A stretch of 33,660 nucleotides of DNA from a bacterium (GCA_021794255.1 JAJYRF010000057.1:1-33660), one strand, 5' to 3'. Shown: positions 16,435 to 25,275, counted from the first letter of the stretch. Numbers and translations are program-made. The notes: generated by a model from the sequence alone, not told the origin.

Positions 16435-16683
16435 TTATTTTAGTAGAATATTTTTCATTTCTTTTACATCTCTAATAATTACTTTCCACCACCAGTTAAA
16501 GACTTCAATCTTGTCGCTTAATTCATTAACTTTATGTTCAATGTATGTTTCATTTTCAAAGTTTGTAAAAAGTTTTTTTATATCTCCGTCATAACTATAT
16601 ATTTCTTCCAGGTAGTCTTTAATATTGTCTATTTCTATCAACAAACTTTGAATGGTATCTTGAAAATCTTCATTTTTATTCAT
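16435..16683 (-). CDS. Hypothetical acidic helical protein in mer-type operon
   Basis: An 82-residue frame starting at the ATG of 16683, with a purine-rich GGGGGAG upstream as ribosome binding site. It is predicted mostly helical and acidic (DIKDYLEEI-type heptads in the first half) with a conspicuous WWW triplet near residues 64-66. It is the first frame downstream of the MerR-type promoter at 16868-16899, so it is probably the first gene of a metal-induced transcript. Family not recognised. Confidence 0.5.
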   Translation of the reverse strand: MNKNEDFQDTIQSLLIEIDNIKDYLEEIYSYDGDIKKLFTNFENETYIEHKVNELSDKIEVFNWWWKVIIRDVKEMKNILLK

Positions 16684-16867
16684 TGTTTTACACTCCCCCC
16701 TTCCCCTCTTGTATTAGCTGCATTATTATTATTTAATTTATTTTAAATTTTTGATTTATCGCCTTCGGAAAGATATAATAACATATGGGCTTATGGGCTA
16801 ATTGTTATTTATTTATAATTATTTATTTTTTAATAATTTGATTTTAATTAAAATTTATATTATTTAT

Positions 16868-16899
16868 ATTTTACACCTTATAGTTAGGTATAAAGTCAA
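16868..16899 (-). promoter_or_regulatory. MerR-type promoter/operator
   Basis: On the minus strand: -35 TTGACT (16899-16894), a 20-bp spacer, and -10 TAAAAT (16873-16868). The over-long spacer holds a dyad, ACTTTATA facing TATAAGGT across 6 nt. A 19-20-bp spacer with a central dyad overlapping the -35 is the hallmark of promoters activated by MerR-family proteins. It points toward the 82-residue gene and the MerT-like pseudogene, and lies about 120 bp from the start of the divergent MerR gene. Confidence 0.75.
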
Positions 16900-17018
16900 G
16901 CTTTTTTTTACTACTTAAAATTGCCAATAGAAAATTTATTTTAATTTATTTTATAGATGACCGCACAAAGTATTTGTAATTTATGATAATATTATAGATA
17001 AGGTGAAAAATAAAAAAT

Positions 17019-17411
17019 ATGACTATCGGACAATTAGCTAAAACAGTTAATTTAAACATACAAACTATTAGATATTATGAGCGGATAGGATTAATTAACA
17101 AACCTGATATAAGTGAATCGGGGTACAGAATATATTCTGAAAAGGCTGTTAATATTTTGCGTTTTATAAAACATGCAAAGGATATAGGTTTTTCCTTGAA
17201 GCAAGTTTCTGAACTTTTTTCATTAGATAACAATAAATACAATACCTGCTCAAATGTGAAGAAATTAGCCAAAGAAAAAGTTTATGAAATAGATAAGAAG
17301 ATTAATTCTTTAAATATGATGCGCGATGAGCTTTTAAAGCTTATATCGTTATGTGAAGAAAAAAACAATAATTCTGAGTGTCCAATTTTAAATAATTTAT
17401 TTAAAATTTAA
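17019..17411 (+). CDS. merR: MerR-family regulator, Hg(II)-type
   Basis: Transcription activator of the MerR family. It has an N-terminal winged helix-turn-helix (MTIGQLAKTVNLNIQTIRYYE), a wing ending ESGYRIY, a dimerisation helix, and a C-terminal metal loop. Three cysteines, Cys77, Cys112 and Cys121, are spaced 35 and 9 residues apart, exactly the spacing of Cys82, Cys117 and Cys126 that bind Hg(II) in Tn501 MerR. The 130-residue length is close to the usual ~144. It is divergent from the 82-residue gene, with its likely operator at 16868-16899. The regulator appears intact although its MerT-like target is broken. A different thiophilic metal cannot be ruled out. Confidence 0.88.
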   Translation: MTIGQLAKTVNLNIQTIRYYERIGLINKPDISESGYRIYSEKAVNILRFIKHAKDIGFSLKQVSELFSLDNNKYNTCSNVKKLAKEKVYEIDKKINSLNMMRDELLKLISLCEEKNNNSECPILNNLFKI

Positions 17412-17484
17412 GATATAGCAATAGATAAAAAGATAAAAATTGGAATTGCAACATTTTTTAGACGCAAAGTTAAGAATATTTATT

Positions 17485-18243
17485 TTATTTTGAATAAAGA
17501 CCTACTTTTAATGTGTCAAACCAATTTAAGAAATTGTTAACCATATCTTTGCCTTTATAAACAAGGCCATGTTGAGGAGCAATAGTTTCAATGTCTAATT
17601 TTGAAATTCTGTCCATCCACGCTTTTTTTGCTTCCATTGAGCCCATAAACCTTTTATGAAACCATTCTATATATTTTATATGGTCATTAAAATTGTTAAC
17701 ATAAATATTTCTGCTTTTTTTTGTTTTTAAATCTTCTTTAGGCATTAGCCCTGCTCCTATATCTCCGGTAAAAAGAATCTTTGAAATAGGATCATATAAG
17801 TTTAAATGACCGGGAGAATGAAGATAATGAGCAGGAATAATATCAAAAGAATAATCTTTAGTCATATTAAATTTCATACCGTCATCTTCAATCATTATCA
17901 TATTTTTAGGTTCTACGCCATAGTGCGTTATAAATGTTGACCATATTCTGTCAATGATAACTTTAGCGTCAGTTATAGAAACCCACAAAGCTAGAGATGA
18001 ATTAACATCGGGGTCTTGATGTGAGCAGAAAAAATATTTAACATCAGATATTTTTATTTCACCGGCTAAAGAAGAAGAAACGGTTGAAAACATCTCTATG
18101 CCGCCCGGGTCTAACACGCATCCTACTTTATCATGAATAATTAAATATTGATTAGTGTCTATTATATATTCAGGTCTATCAGGGTCTTTGCCAAAATATA
18201 AAAATTTATGATTATCATCTTCATATAATGTTTCTGAAATCAT
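17485..18243 (-). CDS. ODP-like di-iron metallo-beta-lactamase-fold protein
   Basis: Stand-alone flavodiiron-type MBL domain without flavodoxin, resembling the oxygen-binding di-iron protein (ODP) that senses O2 or Fe(II) for chemotaxis in Treponema. The iron-ligand segments are visible: SHQDPDVNSS (His75, Asp77, Asp79), LHSPGHLNLYDP (His142, His146), FTGDIGAG (Asp161) and APQHG near residue 228. The Glu of the classical HxExDH motif is replaced by Asp, as in ODPs. I start at the ATG of 18243 with AGGAGA upstream (252 residues); the nine extra upstream codons are not needed. It lies 3' of a soluble chemoreceptor on the same strand, which supports a sensory role. Confidence 0.82.
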   Translation of the reverse strand: MISETLYEDDNHKFLYFGKDPDRPEYIIDTNQYLIIHDKVGCVLDPGGIEMFSTVSSSLAGEIKISDVKYFFCSHQDPDVNSSLALWVSITDAKVIIDRIWSTFITHYGVEPKNMIMIEDDGMKFNMTKDYSFDIIPAHYLHSPGHLNLYDPISKILFTGDIGAGLMPKEDLKTKKSRNIYVNNFNDHIKYIEWFHKRFMGSMEAKKAWMDRISKLDIETIAPQHGLVYKGKDMVNNFLNWFDTLKVGLYSK

Positions 18244-18271
18244 TGACCGTCTCCTAATTATTAATAACAAT

Positions 18272-18361
18272 TATTAAATATATTGCTACTATTAAATATA
18301 TTGCTACTATTAAATATATTGCTACTATTAAATATATTGCTACTATTAAATATATTGCTAC
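18272..18361. repeat. Minisatellite, 18 bp x 5
   Basis: Five exact head-to-tail copies of TATTAAATATATTGCTAC, starting at 18272, 18290, 18308, 18326 and 18344. It lies between the chemoreceptor and the ODP-like gene, within their presumed transcript. Every copy carries stops in all frames. Confidence 0.95.
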
Positions 18362-18452
18362 TATAGATATAAAAAAAATAGAAATTAAATACTGTTAATG
18401 CTATCTATTATTAAATTACTCATTATTATTATTAATTATTATTACTTTAAGA

Positions 18453-19172
18453 TTAATCTTTTTTATTTTTACAAATATTTTTCAACTCTTCTTCTATATT
18501 TTTAATAGTTTTCATTAAAGTTTCATTAAGTTTATCGTCAATACGGAGAGTATTATTAAGTTTAGCGCTGACTTTTCTTATACCGAATAAAACATTTGAA
18601 ATTTCTTTTGTAGAACTGGAAGATTTTTCGGAAAGTTTTCTCACTTCGTCTGCAACAACTGCAAAGCCTCTTCCTGCCTCGCCTGCCCTTGCCGCTTCTA
18701 TAGCAGCGTTTAAAGCTAATAAATTAATCTGGTCAGTTATTGAAACTATAACATTTAATATTTCATCGGTAAATAAGGTAAGTTTATATAATTCTACAGA
18801 ATCTTTATATGTTTTTTGAAGTGTTGAAAATGAACTGGAATAAACTTCCGACAAAGACTCTATATAATTTTTTGCGTGTCCTGTTCCTTCATTACATGAT
18901 TTAAGAACATTTTGCATTGTTTCTTTTATTTTAGCCAGCTCATCGGAATCAGAAGCAAATGAATTTAAAAGATTATCTTTTGAAACTGTATCTGATTCTA
19001 ATCTTTTTATTTTTGAATTTAACTCGTTAATATTATTTTTGAAATTGTCATTTAATGAATTAATTTCGCTATTTTTTTTAGATAAATTTTCATTTAATTC
19101 TTCACTTTTTTTTCTCAGCTCATTTATTTCAGAAATTAAATTTGCATAAGCATTTTTTGATAATATTTTCAT
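18453..19172 (-). CDS. Soluble methyl-accepting chemotaxis-type protein
   Basis: Cytoplasmic chemoreceptor-like protein of 239 residues with no transmembrane segment and no PAS or other ligand domain. Residues 10-65 form a coiled coil. The conserved receptor tip [20 protein letters not shown] continues as [19 protein letters not shown] (residues 147-185), the site that contacts CheA and CheW. The C-terminal helix is shorter than in full receptors. Such minimal cytosolic receptors take their input from a partner protein. The downstream ODP-like protein is the obvious candidate, as in the Treponema receptor/ODP pair. No che genes are in this window. Confidence 0.85.
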   Translation of the reverse strand: MKILSKNAYANLISEINELRKKSEELNENLSKKNSEINSLNDNFKNNINELNSKIKRLESDTVSKDNLLNSFASDSDELAKIKETMQNVLKSCNEGTGHAKNYIESLSEVYSSSFSTLQKTYKDSVELYKLTLFTDEILNVIVSITDQINLLALNAAIEAARAGEAGRGFAVVADEVRKLSEKSSSSTKEISNVLFGIRKVSAKLNNTLRIDDKLNETLMKTIKNIEEELKNICKNKKD

Positions 19173-19427
19173 AACATTCTCACCTTAAGATTTATTTAAA
19201 TAATTTTTTGGAATATAAGTATATTATAAAATATTTTAAATGAAGCTTTTATTTGAAAATATTTTTTAATGTTTAAATCTTTTTATTAAATTAAATCAAA
19301 ATAAATAATCAATAATCAATATATAATAATAATGTTATGAAATCAATAATTAAAATAAAATTAATTTTTTAAATATTATAAAAAACGTTAATTTAACTTT
19401 AATAATAAAAATTAATAATTTTTATTA

Positions 19428-21392
19428 TTAAAGTTTATTATTAATTTTTTCTGCAATTGAAGCAGCGCATTTTACCCCGTCAATAGCGCTTGTGACAATT
19501 CCTCCCGAATATCCGGAACCTTCGCCGCAAGGATAAATCCCTTCTACATTAACAGATTGATAATCGTTATTTCTTAAAATACGAACGGCGGAAGAAGTTC
19601 CTGCTTCAATTCCAGTTAAAATTGAATTGCCGATAAATCCCGGAAATTTTTTATCAAATTCAGTTAATGTTCCAGCTAATTTAATATTTATAAATTCAGG
19701 TAATAATTTAAAAAGTTCATAATGCTTTACAGCAGGTTTATATGACGGAGAAGGCATATACAAATTATGCTCCGTTTTATTATTTTTAATATTGTTTAAA
19801 AAATTTTTATTAAAATTGTAATTTTTAACAATATCATCTATGTATTCCGCGGTATATTGAAAAGGGGCAGTGAACGAACCACCGCCGGCAATGAAAGAAT
19901 TTTTTTCTAAATCTTGTCTAAAATTGAGGAGTCCTAGAGAACCGTTATATTTATTATTATTATTATTGTTATTAATTTTATTTTCGTCAATTTTTTTTGT
20001 CAAATCGCCGGACATCACGGAAGCAACGATAGCGCTATTTGAGTTTTCAAGATTTCTTCCCGAGTAACTCATTCCGTTTACGCAAAGATGTCCGTCTTCG
20101 GAACTTGAACAAATAACAACGCCTCCAGGACACATACAAAAAGAATATCCCCCGTAATTTTTTGAACTCAAATTATAGTATATACCTTGAAGCTTAGGAT
20201 TATTATAATGGCTGCCACTATGATTATTGCTGATAATATTGTTAATATTAGTATTATTGGCATTGTTAGGATATTTTAACGTTTTATTAATTGCAGAACC
20301 GCTATTTCTATTTTCTTTTAATAAAATTCTGTCAATAAATTCTCGTTTATGCTCAATTCTAAATCCGACTGCAAAAGGCTTTTGTTCCATCTGCAGCCCT
20401 TTATCAAAAAGCATTCTGTATGTTTTAAAATTATTTGCGCCTGCCGCTAAAATTAAATAATCCGCCTTCATAATTTCTTTGCTTGTTTTAATGTAGTCAA
20501 GTTTTAAATCGGCAGCTGAATAATTATGCGCATATTTATTAATAAATATATCTTCCAGCTCTTCTTCAAACCACAGTTCTGCGCCGTTATCTATTAAATA
20601 CTTTCTTATATTTTTAAGTATTTCAATTAATATATCGCTTCCTATATGAGGTCTGTTTTCGGTTAAAATGTTTTTATCCGCCCCCATTTTAACCAAAAAA
20701 TTCATACAATAACCTACATAATAATCTTTTTTTCTTGTTGTAAGTTTTCCGTCTGAAAAAGTTCCTGCGCCTCCTTCACCGAATACAACATTGCTATAAG
20801 GATTAAAAACACCGCTTTTAAAAAAAGCGTCAACATCCGTCTGTCTGTTCTCAACTTTTTTGCCTTTTTCAAAAATAACAGGATGTATGCCGTTTTTTAA
20901 CAGCTCAACGGCGGCAAAAATACCTGCAGGACCCATACCTATAATAATCACGACTGGTTTTTTTTGTTTTTTAAATGAATCCGAAAACAGCTCAATTGAC
21001 TGTTTCTCAATACTTTCAGTATTTCGGTAAGAATATAATTCTTTTTCTTTTTCAGAGGCAAATCTTGCTTTTAATCCAGATTTTAATAAAAAATCAAGAA
21101 TATTTTGTTCGTTTTTATTATTTAATATAATCTCCAATGTAAACAAAAATACTGATTTGCTTATTTTTTGCCTTAAATCAAGAGACTTTTTTATTATTTT
21201 AACTTTAATCGGTATTTCATCGTTCTTAATAAAATCATTATAATAATATTCTGAAAGTATATTTTTGATAGTTTGAAAAATAATTTTCTCTTCAAATTCC
21301 ATTTCTTCTTCTTTTTTTTCTTTACTGCTGCCGGCATTTATTTCTTTATATAATTTAGATAATTGAATTTTAAAATCGTGAATTATTATCAT
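19428..21392 (-). CDS. FAD-dependent dehydrogenase, COG2509 family
   Basis: Large flavoprotein of 654 residues. An N-terminal ~130-residue alpha/beta domain precedes the FAD-binding Rossmann motif VVIIIGMGPAGIFAAVELL (Gly152-Gly157). The family-typical FGEGGAGTFSDGKLTTR lies at 204-220, a LILAAGANN strand follows, and the second FAD contact GIYPCGEGSGYSGG with SAIDG closes the protein. Its biochemical reaction is unknown in the literature I recall, and it is annotated as 'uncharacterized FAD-dependent dehydrogenase'. Two Asn-rich inserts (around residues 375-395 and 475-490) make it longer than relatives of about 460-540 residues. Confidence 0.9.
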   Translation of the reverse strand: MIIIHDFKIQLSKLYKEINAGSSKEKKEEEMEFEEKIIFQTIKNILSEYYYNDFIKNDEIPIKVKIIKKSLDLRQKISKSVFLFTLEIILNNKNEQNILDFLLKSGLKARFASEKEKELYSYRNTESIEKQSIELFSDSFKKQKKPVVIIIGMGPAGIFAAVELLKNGIHPVIFEKGKKVENRQTDVDAFFKSGVFNPYSNVVFGEGGAGTFSDGKLTTRKKDYYVGYCMNFLVKMGADKNILTENRPHIGSDILIEILKNIRKYLIDNGAELWFEEELEDIFINKYAHNYSAADLKLDYIKTSKEIMKADYLILAAGANNFKTYRMLFDKGLQMEQKPFAVGFRIEHKREFIDRILLKENRNSGSAINKTLKYPNNANNTNINNIISNNHSGSHYNNPKLQGIYYNLSSKNYGGYSFCMCPGGVVICSSSEDGHLCVNGMSYSGRNLENSNSAIVASVMSGDLTKKIDENKINNNNNNNKYNGSLGLLNFRQDLEKNSFIAGGGSFTAPFQYTAEYIDDIVKNYNFNKNFLNNIKNNKTEHNLYMPSPSYKPAVKHYELFKLLPEFINIKLAGTLTEFDKKFPGFIGNSILTGIEAGTSSAVRILRNNDYQSVNVEGIYPCGEGSGYSGGIVTSAIDGVKCAASIAEKINNKL

Positions 21393-21510
21393 TAAAAGTA
21401 TTTATATATTTTTTATTTTTATATATTTAAATATAACTAAAAGTAATCTCTTGTCTTTATTGTCTTATTATTTTATTGTAAGAAATAAATAAATTATTAA
21501 ATTAAAATAA

Positions 21511-22044
21511 TTAATTAGGTATTATATTAACCGCGGAAATTGTTTCCCGCACTAATTCTTCCTGTGCTAATTTTGCCGTATTTTTAAGAGGAATAAGCAA
21601 AACAGGACATATTGAATTTTTTGATATAGAAAAAGATACCGAACCGAAAGCAAGTTCTTTTAAGCCTATTTTTTGATGAGTACCGACAACAATAAGATCA
21701 ACTGTATTTTTTTTTGAAAAATTAATAATTTCGGTATGAGGTATTCCTTTAGAAACTATAATTTCATAATTTAAAAAATATAATCCGCTTTCTTTTAATA
21801 TATTTTCAATATTATTAAAAACATCTTTTTCTTTAGATTCAAGCAAGCATTCTTTAGGATTAATAAAAGAAAAAGCACTGTTTACGTTTAACGGAATAAT
21901 ATGCATAATATAAAAATGAGCGGCGCTTTCTCTGAATAAAGAAATTGCAGATCTAAGCACATATGAACTTTCAAAATTTAAATTTATGCCTATTATAATT
22001 TTTTTTGAAGGGATAATACCTTCGTTTTCTAATTTTGTTTTCAT
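21511..22044 (-). CDS. Universal stress protein, UspA family
   Basis: Cytoplasmic nucleotide-binding stress protein of 177 residues. It starts IIIGINLNFESSYVLRSAISL (first strand and helix of the Usp fold) and contains the binding loop VGTHQKIGLKELAFGSVSFSI, a G-x5-G ... G-S pattern of ATP-binding Usps, then CPVLLIP. The last ~20 residues extend beyond the usual domain. Monocistronic, with a possible shared stress theme with the neighbouring ferritin-like protein. Confidence 0.9.
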   Translation of the reverse strand: MKTKLENEGIIPSKKIIIGINLNFESSYVLRSAISLFRESAAHFYIMHIIPLNVNSAFSFINPKECLLESKEKDVFNNIENILKESGLYFLNYEIIVSKGIPHTEIINFSKKNTVDLIVVGTHQKIGLKELAFGSVSFSISKNSICPVLLIPLKNTAKLAQEELVRETISAVNIIPN

Positions 22045-22140
22045 AATTTAATATTATACAACATTTTCAGTGTTTAATTATAATATTAATACATATTAAT
22101 ACCTTAAATCACCGTTAGAAATTTATTTTTCTAAATGACT

Positions 22141-22159
22141 GCTTCGCCATAAACGGCAT
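22141..22159. repeat. 19-bp dispersed repeat, copy A
   Basis: GCTTCGCCATAAACGGCAT here is identical to 32432-32450, ten kilobases away. It contains a small GCC/GGC hairpin and is more GC-rich than its surroundings, as expected for a dispersed intergenic repeat family. Confidence 0.7.
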
Positions 22160-22226
22160 GCATTTAGTTTATATGACTTATAGTCTCATGAACAGAAACA
22201 GCGTGCGTTTATACTTTCGGAACTTT

Positions 22227-22298
22227 CCTGCTTTCGCAGGAATGACAATGCGAGGATTTAACTTTTAACCAAGCTGGCGTCATTCCTGCGAAAGCAGG
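22227..22298. repeat. Inverted pair of 20-bp palindromic repeats
   Basis: CCTGCTTTCGCAGGAATGAC (22227-22246) and its exact reverse complement (22279-22298) enclose 32 bp. Each copy carries its own CCTGC/GCAGG hairpin. The phrase CATTCCTGCGAAAGCAGG is a widespread bacterial intergenic repeat type that can fold into a cruciform or large RNA hairpin. Confidence 0.85.
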
Positions 22299-22308
22299 TA
22301 CGATTTAT

Positions 22309-22330
22309 AGCCGTCGGTATTTTGACGGCT
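22309..22330. terminator. Hairpin AGCCGTC/GACGGCT
   Basis: A 7-bp perfect stem with an 8-nt T-rich loop, just beyond the palindromic pair and about 120 bp past the stop of the encapsulated-ferritin-like gene on the minus strand. It lacks a following T-run, so it is only a weak terminator candidate. Confidence 0.25.
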
Positions 22331-22451
22331 CATCCATAATCTATAAATAATATGTTGAAGCAATTTTAATAGTCTCTCAAGGTGATTTAAGATAATATAC
22401 GATAATATACAATTAAAAATTATATACAAATTATACAGTCTATATTTAATT

Positions 22452-22709
22452 TTACAATGAATCATGATGCAAAAATTTATCTGCCTGAACTGCATCATGT
22501 TTTTTAATGTATTCCATTAGCATAGCGGCATGTTCTTTTTCTTCATCCCTGTTATGTGCTAAAATTTTTTTCAATTCATCATCGCTTGTAAGTTCAAATC
22601 TTTCCTGATACCAATTGATTGCTTGAAATTCTTCAATTAAAGACTGCCGCGCCATTTCCAAATTTTTAGTTTCTTCGGTTAAATCTAAATCTTCATATCC
22701 TGAACACAT
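22452..22709 (-). CDS. Encapsulated-ferritin-like (EncFtn) protein
   Basis: Half-ferritin of the EncFtn family, which oligomerises to form di-iron ferroxidase sites and normally works inside an encapsulin shell. The 85-residue protein contains LIEEFQAINWYQER and AHNRDEEKEHAAML. Glu27, Trp33, Tyr34, Glu57 and His60 match, with identical spacing, the Rhodospirillum rubrum residues Glu32, Trp38, Tyr39, Glu62 and His65. No C-terminal encapsulin-targeting peptide is seen (it ends HHDSL), and no encapsulin gene is in this window. A start at the ATG of 22709 with GGAG upstream is likely. Confidence 0.85.
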   Translation of the reverse strand: MCSGYEDLDLTEETKNLEMARQSLIEEFQAINWYQERFELTSDDELKKILAHNRDEEKEHAAMLMEYIKKHDAVQADKFLHHDSL

Positions 22710-22812
22710 AATAATTGCTCCTTTTTAAAAATTTAAATATAAATATAATATTAAGTTATAGATTATAAATTAAAATATATAATTTTTATATTTTAATTTA
22801 ATTCTCTTAAGA

Positions 22813-23009
22813 ATATCATAATTTCAATTTACTTATTTTATCTTATAAATAATAAAATAAATAATTATCCATATTTTACCTTAAAATAAAATATCATAAT
22901 TTCAATTTACTTATTTTATCTTATAAATAATAAAATAAATAATTATCCATATTTTACCTTAAAATAAAATATCATAATTTCAATTTACTTATTTTATCTT
23001 ATAAATAAA
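22813..23009. repeat. Minisatellite, 78 bp x 2.5
   Basis: A 78-bp unit starting ATATCATAATTTCAATTTAC begins at 22813, 22891 and 22969, the last copy being partial (about 41 bp). It lies upstream of the SRP RNA gene and of the EncFtn gene on the opposite strand. The flanking 22710-22812 is AT-rich without further signals. Confidence 0.9.
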
Positions 23010-23050
23010 ATACTTTCAATAAATTAAAAATTATGTTATATTTTATAACT

Positions 23051-23147
23051 GGTAATCCAGAAATGCGACAGGATAATTAAAAACCCCGCCAGGTCTGAGA
23101 GGAAGCAACGGTATTAATTTTGATTGTGCGCATTCTCCTGGATTACC
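23051..23147 (+). ncRNA. ffs: Small signal recognition particle RNA (4.5S type)
   Basis: Bacterial SRP RNA of about 97 nt. The ends pair perfectly over 10 bp (GGTAATCCAG 23051-23060 with CTGGATTACC 23138-23147), then AATGCG with CGCATT. The apical part carries the conserved domain IV, CCAGGTCTGAGAGGAAGCAA (23089-23108), which binds Ffh. It is followed by an A/T-rich tail rather than a clear T-run terminator. Confidence 0.93.
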
Positions 23148-23253
23148 TTAATAAAAATAATAAGCTAACCTATCTGAAAATATTTTATATTGTCATTCGC
23201 TATATTATTTATTTATATTATTATATACTAATTACTTATTTTTATTTTACCAA

Positions 23254-25275
23254 ATGCATTGTTCTTTTTTAAAAACTTTTAACGATAAAATACTTCTTAC
23301 GGGCAATGAAGCTGTTGCTTTTGGATCTTATGAAGGCAAGGCGGCAATTGCAGTAGGTTATCCCGGGACGCCAAGCTCAGAAATTCTTCCTTTTTTATCA
23401 AAATTTAAAGATATATATGTAAATTGGTCTATTAACGAAAAAACTGCTCTTGAAATTGCAATAGGGGCATCAATCGGATATAAAAGAAGCCTTTTTACTA
23501 CCAAACACGTAGGTTTAAATGTAGCGTCCGATCCATTTATGACCCTTGCTAATACTGGCGTCAGAGGCGGTATTTTAATATTAAGCGCCGATGACCCAAA
23601 TATGCATAGTTCTCAAAACGAACAGGATAACAGGTATTATGCTAAATTTGCAAAGGTTCCTATGCTTGAACCGTCAGATAGTCAGGAATGCTATTACTTT
23701 TCAAAAATGGCTTTTGATATAAGCGAATTTTTTGATACGCCTGTTTTGCTCAGAACTACAACCAGAATAGCGCACGCAAGAAGCATTGTAGATTTAAAAA
23801 ATATAGATATACGTGAACCAATCGGAATTGCAAATAATAATATTGATAAACAATTAGCCAATCAAAAATATACAAAAGATATAGAAAAATTTGTTATGGT
23901 ACCTGTCTATGCCAGAGCAAGACATAAAATAGCTATTGAAAGACTTAAAAAATTAAGAGAATTTTCAAATACATCGGGCTTAAATAAAATTGAATATAAT
24001 AATTTAAATTACGGAATTATTACAAGCGGAGTTTCTTACCAATATGCTAAAGAAATTATGCCTGACGCCTCTTTTCTTAAGCTTTCATGTTCTTATCCAC
24101 TGCCTGACATTTTAATTAAAGAATTTTGTTTAAAAGTTAAAAATGCCTTAGTCATTGAAGAACTTGAACCGTTTATTGAAAATGAAATAAGCACTTTCGG
24201 CATTATACTTAAAGGTAAAGAATTTTTCCCTCAATTTGGCGAATTAACTCCCGACTTAGTAAAAGAAGGTCTTATAAAAAATGGCTTTTTAGCAAAACTA
24301 TCCGACAAAAATTATATATCAAATCAACAATTTAATAGTAATAGTAATAGTAATAGTAATAGTAATAGTAATAGTAATAGTAATAGTAATGACCGGAAAA
24401 ATAGCCGCAGCCGCAATCAAAATCACGACCAAAATAATAATTTAAATAATACCGCTGAAACGGAATATTCTAATAATTTCAATAACAATAAGCAAGATGA
24501 AATTGTAAATATTCCCCGCAGGCTTCCGGCATTATGCAGCGGATGCCCTCACACATCGGTGTTTTATGCTTTAAAAAAATTAAAAGTACCTGTTATGGGG
24601 GATATAGGATGCTATACGCTGGGAGCATTACCGCCGTTAAGCTCTATGGACAGCTGTATTTCTATGGGGCTGGCATTTGGCGCTGCTCAAGGACTGTATT
24701 TTTCAAAATCTTCCAACAAAAAAGTTGCCGCCATTATGGGCGATTCTACTTTTTTTCATTCCGGCATTACATCCTTAATTGATGCCAAATATACTAATGC
24801 TGTATTTACCGCAATTATTTTAGATAATTCTACGACTGCAATGACAGGAGGACAGGATCATCCCGGAACAGGAAAAAATCTTGCCGATTCTGCAATAGCC
24901 AATAAAATAGATATAAAAAAAATAATAGAAGGCATGGGCATTACTGAAATTTATGATATTGATGCTTACGATTACAATTCTACATTTAATATTCTCAAAT
25001 ATGCGCTGAATACTAATACTCTTAATGTAATAATAACGGATAAACCTTGTGTTTTATATCCAAAAAAATTAGATTTCAGCAATAAATTTAAAATAAATTC
25101 AGACAAGTGTATCGGCTGTGATTTGTGTATTTCAATAGGTTGTCCTTCTATTGTAATATCTGGCAAATTAATAGATAAAAACAAACCGATACCGATGATT
25201 GATTTATCTTGCACAGGATGTTCTATCTGTAAAGATATCTGCGTATTTGGATTTATTGAACAAGCTATTGGATAA
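23254..25275 (+). CDS. iorA: Indolepyruvate:ferredoxin oxidoreductase, alpha subunit
   Basis: Large subunit of the enzyme that oxidatively decarboxylates aryl-pyruvates (indolepyruvate, phenylpyruvate) to aryl-acetyl-CoA with ferredoxin as acceptor. The N-terminal pyrimidine domain has LLTGNEAVAFGSYEGKAA and YPGTPSSEI. The TPP-binding domain has CSGCPHTSVF and MGDSTFFHSG (from Met495) with LDNSTTAMTGGQDHPGTG. The C-terminus carries two [4Fe-4S] motifs, Cys619-622-625-630 and Cys653-656-659-663. A 19-codon (Asn-Ser)n run encoded by an AATAGT microsatellite (24334-24390), followed by an Asn-rich stretch, sits between the domains. Followed by iorB after 256 bp. Confidence 0.94.
   Translation: MHCSFLKTFNDKILLTGNEAVAFGSYEGKAAIAVGYPGTPSSEILPFLSKFKDIYVNWSINEKTALEIAIGASIGYKRSLFTTKHVGLNVASDPFMTLANTGVRGGILILSADDPNMHSSQNEQDNRYYAKFAKVPMLEPSDSQECYYFSKMAFDISEFFDTPVLLRTTTRIAHARSIVDLKNIDIREPIGIANNNIDKQLANQKYTKDIEKFVMVPVYARARHKIAIERLKKLREFSNTSGLNKIEYNNLNYGIITSGVSYQYAKEIMPDASFLKLSCSYPLPDILIKEFCLKVKNALVIEELEPFIENEISTFGIILKGKEFFPQFGELTPDLVKEGLIKNGFLAKLSDKNYISNQQFNSNSNSNSNSNSNSNSNSNDRKNSRSRNQNHDQNNNLNNTAETEYSNNFNNNKQDEIVNIPRRLPALCSGCPHTSVFYALKKLKVPVMGDIGCYTLGALPPLSSMDSCISMGLAFGAAQGLYFSKSSNKKVAAIMGDSTFFHSGITSLIDAKYTNAVFTAIILDNSTTAMTGGQDHPGTGKNLADSAIANKIDIKKIIEGMGITEIYDIDAYDYNSTFNILKYALNTNTLNVIITDKPCVLYPKKLDFSNKFKINSDKCIGCDLCISIGCPSIVISGKLIDKNKPIPMIDLSCTGCSICKDICVFGFIEQAIG
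24334..24390 (+). repeat. Hexanucleotide microsatellite inside iorA
   Basis: AATAGT repeated 9.5 times without a mismatch, encoding alternating Asn-Ser (19 codons). It lies exactly in the linker before the CSGCPHT-containing TPP domain, so gain or loss of units would change linker length in frame. Confidence 0.97.
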
